64,000 nt of DNA from assembly GCA_963765585.1 (NCBI GenBank), contig CAVXXB010000015.1, positions 186,001 through 250,000 of the forward strand, given 5' to 3'. This document shows, piece by piece, positions 61,497-64,000 of the stretch. Source of the DNA: CAVXXB01 sp963765585. Lineage in GTDB: Bacteria; Calditrichota; Calditrichia; JAJRVZ01. Numbering within the stretch: the stretch's first letter is position 1; the number at the start of each line of letters is the position of its first letter. A model generated the notes under the pieces. That model was given only the letters and a program-made list of their open reading frames with translations. It ran no database searches and was not told where the DNA came from. The position numbers and the translations under genes were made by a program.

Positions 61497-62516
61497 TTAA
61501 CCAAGACCGACAACTTCGATACCGGCAGACTCTCTCATTTCTTTGATATAATTATTTATCTTATCGCGTTTAAGACTTTCGAGAATCTTTGCACGCATCT
61601 GGTCCAGAGTTTCGGAACCCTGTTTTCTTCCAATTACCTTAATGATATGAAAACCATATTGGGTTTCAACGATATCGCTGATCGATCCAATGGGAAGATC
61701 AAAGGAGGCATCTTCAAATGGTTTCACCATTTGACCACGTTCAAAATCTTCATATAGTCCGCCACGATCTTTTGAACCCGGATCTTCAGAATATTGCTGT
61801 GCAAGTTTTCCAAAATCCGCGCCGCCTTTTGCTTCGGCCAGAATACCTTCCATTTTTGTCCGGATTTCCTGTTTTTCTGCATCACTCTTACCCTGGGTCA
61901 TTAAGAGGATATGCTGCACAGTAGCCGTACGATCGCCCGAATAATTTTTATCAAAATATTCCTGCAACTCCTCGTCAGTCACTTTTTCAGGATCAGCAAT
62001 TTCTTTTTCAAGATAATTTCGGATTGTTAACCCTTCTCTCATATCTGCTCTCATGGTCTCCCACTTGATTCCGGCACTTTCCAGTTGTGCTTTATATTTA
62101 TCTTCCCCACCATAGCGCATATACCGCTGACTTAAGGTGCTGTCAAGTTCGCTATCTGAAACTGCATATCCGGCATCTTCTGCGGCTATAACAAGCAACT
62201 TCTGTTCCGCAATCCGCTCGGCATTGGAAACTATGATTTGACGTATTTGCCCTTCTGCCTGACTTACAAGACGAGATTGATTATTACCTATCCTGGAATA
62301 CAATACTTTCACAACTTCGCCAGTGGTTACATCAAAATCATTTGCTTTTATAATAACCAGGTTTTCATCCGGATTTAATGATGGAATTTTTTCTGCCAGA
62401 CTTTGTGCGAGCAGATATTCAGCAGAACCGGGTTCTAGTTTGACCGATTCCGTCTTTTGGCTGCATGCACTCATTAAAACTACAATTGACAATACTGATA
62501 AAGCTAGTTTTTTCAT
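61497..62516 (-). CDS. parvulin-type peptidylprolyl isomerase lipoprotein (PrsA/SurA-like)
   Basis: 339 residues with a lipobox (LMSAC, Cys18), an N-terminal helical chaperone segment (about 25-190) and one PpiC parvulin domain (about 195-310: VQHILLMTQGKS, LAQQYSEDPGSKDRGG, VETQYGFHIIKV). Assists folding of exported and outer-membrane proteins on the periplasmic face. AAGGAG lies five bases before ATG. Monocistronic, ending at a bidirectional terminator; the 279 bp upstream is AT-rich with no feature beyond presumed promoters. Confidence 0.93.
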   Translation of the reverse strand: MKKLALSVLSIVVLMSACSQKTESVKLEPGSAEYLLAQSLAEKIPSLNPDENLVIIKANDFDVTTGEVVKVLYSRIGNNQSRLVSQAEGQIRQIIVSNAERIAEQKLLVIAAEDAGYAVSDSELDSTLSQRYMRYGGEDKYKAQLESAGIKWETMRADMREGLTIRNYLEKEIADPEKVTDEELQEYFDKNYSGDRTATVQHILLMTQGKSDAEKQEIRTKMEGILAEAKGGADFGKLAQQYSEDPGSKDRGGLYEDFERGQMVKPFEDASFDLPIGSISDIVETQYGFHIIKVIGRKQGSETLDQMRAKILESLKRDKINNYIKEMRESAGIEVVGLG

Positions 62517-62795
62517 TATAAACTCCTTAATTGAAATGCAAAGTATTAATTTGAATTCGATCTGAGGGCTTCAATATTTCACTTATATAATTTTGGAGAA
62601 TGCCCGCTGTATCCCCTACTGAACTAGCTAAATAATTTTAAAAAGATACTTTTTTAAATTTGAATTTTAGCTACAGAATTGGCAATTTAGCAAAAGAATT
62701 TCCATTTTCATAATAAAACCAAATTATTTTTCTACAGGTAAATTGGATGTTAAATTCCATTAGCAGTTGGAAATCAGACTCGTGGAAATTATAAA

Positions 62796-63611
62796 ATGAA
62801 TGATATAACTAAACATAGCTGGCAAAGCAAACTGCACGAAATCATTTTCGAAGCAGATACATTTACTGGCAAAATATTCGATATTTCACTTATCGTGCTC
62901 ATTCTATTGAGTGTCCTGGCAGTTATGCTGGATAGCGTTACCAGTATAAGACAAAACTTTGGAAACACACTATATCTGTTAGAATGGATGTTCACAATCG
63001 TTTTTACGATTGAATATATTCTTCGTTTACTTAGCGTCGGCCGCCCATTACGTTATGCCACCAGTTTTTATGGTATTATCGATTTGCTGGCAATTGTGCC
63101 AACCTATCTCAGTATGCTTATTCCGGGTAGTCAATATCTGTTGGTAATCAGAATTCTGCGCGTCTTACGAATCTTCAGAGTGCTGAAACTGGCAAAATAT
63201 CTTAACCAGTCTCAAATCTTAATGGCAGCATTGAAAGCCAGTCGACGAAAAATTACCGTTTTTCTCTTTGCTGTTTTGACTGTTGTTGTAATATTTGGCT
63301 CACTGATTTACGTTATTGAGGGCGAAGAACATGGTTTTACAAGTATTCCAAGAAGTATCTACTGGGCTATTGTAACTCTTACAACAGTAGGTTATGGCGA
63401 CATTTCGCCAAAGACCGGATTGGGACAAGCTTTGGCGGCGGTTATTATGATTCTGGGTTACGGCATTATTGCTGTGCCGACCGGTATTGTTTCTGTTGAA
63501 TTGGCCCAGGCTCAAAAAATTCATACAAATACGCAGGCTTGCCCTCAATGTAGCGCCGAGGATCATGATGATGATGCTACCCATTGCAAATTTTGTGGGA
63601 GCAATTTGTAA
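62796..63611 (+). CDS. voltage-gated potassium channel with C-terminal zinc ribbon
   Basis: 271 residues. S1-S4 voltage-sensor helices (S4, about 115-130, with Arg at every third position in RILRVLRIFRVL), an S5-pore-S6 unit with the filter TVGYGD (197-202), then S6 to about 235. The tail after the membrane domain is a CPxC...CxxC zinc ribbon (residues 249-267). Such tails occur in related bacterial 'ion transporter' proteins and may be a cytosolic gating or assembly module. No convincing ribosome site; next gene is 32 bp downstream. Confidence 0.92.
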   Translation: MNDITKHSWQSKLHEIIFEADTFTGKIFDISLIVLILLSVLAVMLDSVTSIRQNFGNTLYLLEWMFTIVFTIEYILRLLSVGRPLRYATSFYGIIDLLAIVPTYLSMLIPGSQYLLVIRILRVLRIFRVLKLAKYLNQSQILMAALKASRRKITVFLFAVLTVVVIFGSLIYVIEGEEHGFTSIPRSIYWAIVTLTTVGYGDISPKTGLGQALAAVIMILGYGIIAVPTGIVSVELAQAQKIHTNTQACPQCSAEDHDDDATHCKFCGSNL

Positions 63612-63643
63612 ATTTCAAAAATTATAACTCAGGAGAACTATAC

Positions 63644-64000
63644 ATGCTGCGTTCATTAATAACTACCCTCATTTTACTGGTTTCCTTTGCCTCTGTCCAT
63701 GCGTGTACGACCGCTATCGTGTCAGGAAAATATACAGTTGATGGCAGACCACTGCTATTCAAACACAGGGATACCGGTTTTACGCAAAACAAACTTATGT
63801 ATTTCAGCGATGGCAAATATGATTATATAGGCACAGTAAATTCAGTTGATAAAGAGGGAAAAGAAATATGGGCGGGCTTTAATAGTGCTGGTTTTGCCAT
63901 AATGAATTCCGAAGCCTATAATCTCAATATTGGTGATACCACCAAATTAAAAGACCGCGAAGGTGTGTTCATGAAAGAAGCATTGCAAACCTGTGCCACC
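63644..64000 (+). CDS. secreted Ntn hydrolase of the acyl-transferase/choloylglycine type (5' part only)
   Basis: 119 codons from the ATG at 63644 (AGGAG seven bases upstream) to the window edge. A signal peptide ends in VHA; the mature protein would begin with Cys-Thr-Thr-Ala, the N-terminal nucleophile of this superfamily, followed by the conserved GRPLLFKHRDTGF stretch. This matches penicillin-V-acylase, acyl-CoA:6-APA acyltransferase and related amidases; the window ends before the domain does, so the exact branch is not set. Confidence 0.8.
   Translation, partial: MLRSLITTLILLVSFASVHACTTAIVSGKYTVDGRPLLFKHRDTGFTQNKLMYFSDGKYDYIGTVNSVDKEGKEIWAGFNSAGFAIMNSEAYNLNIGDTTKLKDREGVFMKEALQTCAT

Overview
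The window reads as about 64 kb of chromosome from a Gram-negative, AT-leaning, free-living heterotroph. It has a TonB-dependent receptor, a FadL-type channel, two complete TolC/adaptor/RND efflux sets, lipoproteins, a patatin-BamA fusion and two CBM9/DUF5916 outer-membrane proteins. That repertoire, together with a short Fn3-like secreted protein, a CARD-less eukaryote-like CarB and a dimeric dUTPase, fits the FCB side of the tree (Calditrichota, KSB1 or Marinimicrobia-like). This placement is an inference from gene content only; there is no rRNA or tRNA in the window.

Layout. 1-6975 (minus): pyrimidine operon carA-carB-rhodanese-dicarboxylate symporter-pyrF, with a strong palindrome in the carA/carB junction. 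7170-12676: M28 peptidase, purine-type NCS2 permease, small Fn3-like protein, TlpA-like thioredoxin and FadL channel. 12771-17446 (minus): lipoprotein-TonB receptor-anmK operon preceded by an outer-membrane barrel gene. 17726-18727: a G+C-rich DUF7010 membrane gene that looks acquired, and a small orphan gene. 19038-22579: lipoprotein sulfatase facing DsbD. 23218-29931: active HtrA, degenerate HtrA, dUTPase and a very large GH13 enzyme. 29935-32443 (minus): queuosine operon queD-queE-queF-queC, split by five 90-bp repeats. 32727-37916: two DUF5916 proteins. 37917-41384 (minus): SpoIIE-type phosphatase and pyrD. 41475-43768: thioesterase remnant, SAM methyltransferase and DNA methyltransferase with a nuclease-like tail. 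43910-49505: first RND operon. 49565-54919 (minus): patatin-BamA, PAP2, CPBP and SDR genes. 55096-61380: TetR-controlled second RND operon. 61497-64000: PpiC foldase, K+ channel and the start of an Ntn hydrolase.

Two things run across the whole window. First, intergenic DNA repeatedly contains period-7 (heptad) repeats, several arranged as inverted pairs, and one 5 x 90-bp array whose units each encode two hairpins with mutually complementary loops. Second, eleven conserved genes are interrupted by about sixteen single-base frameshifts, nearly all one-base insertions, while equally long neighbours are intact. The most economical reading is sequence error or assembly of noisy reads, but it should be settled from reads before any of those genes is called dead.
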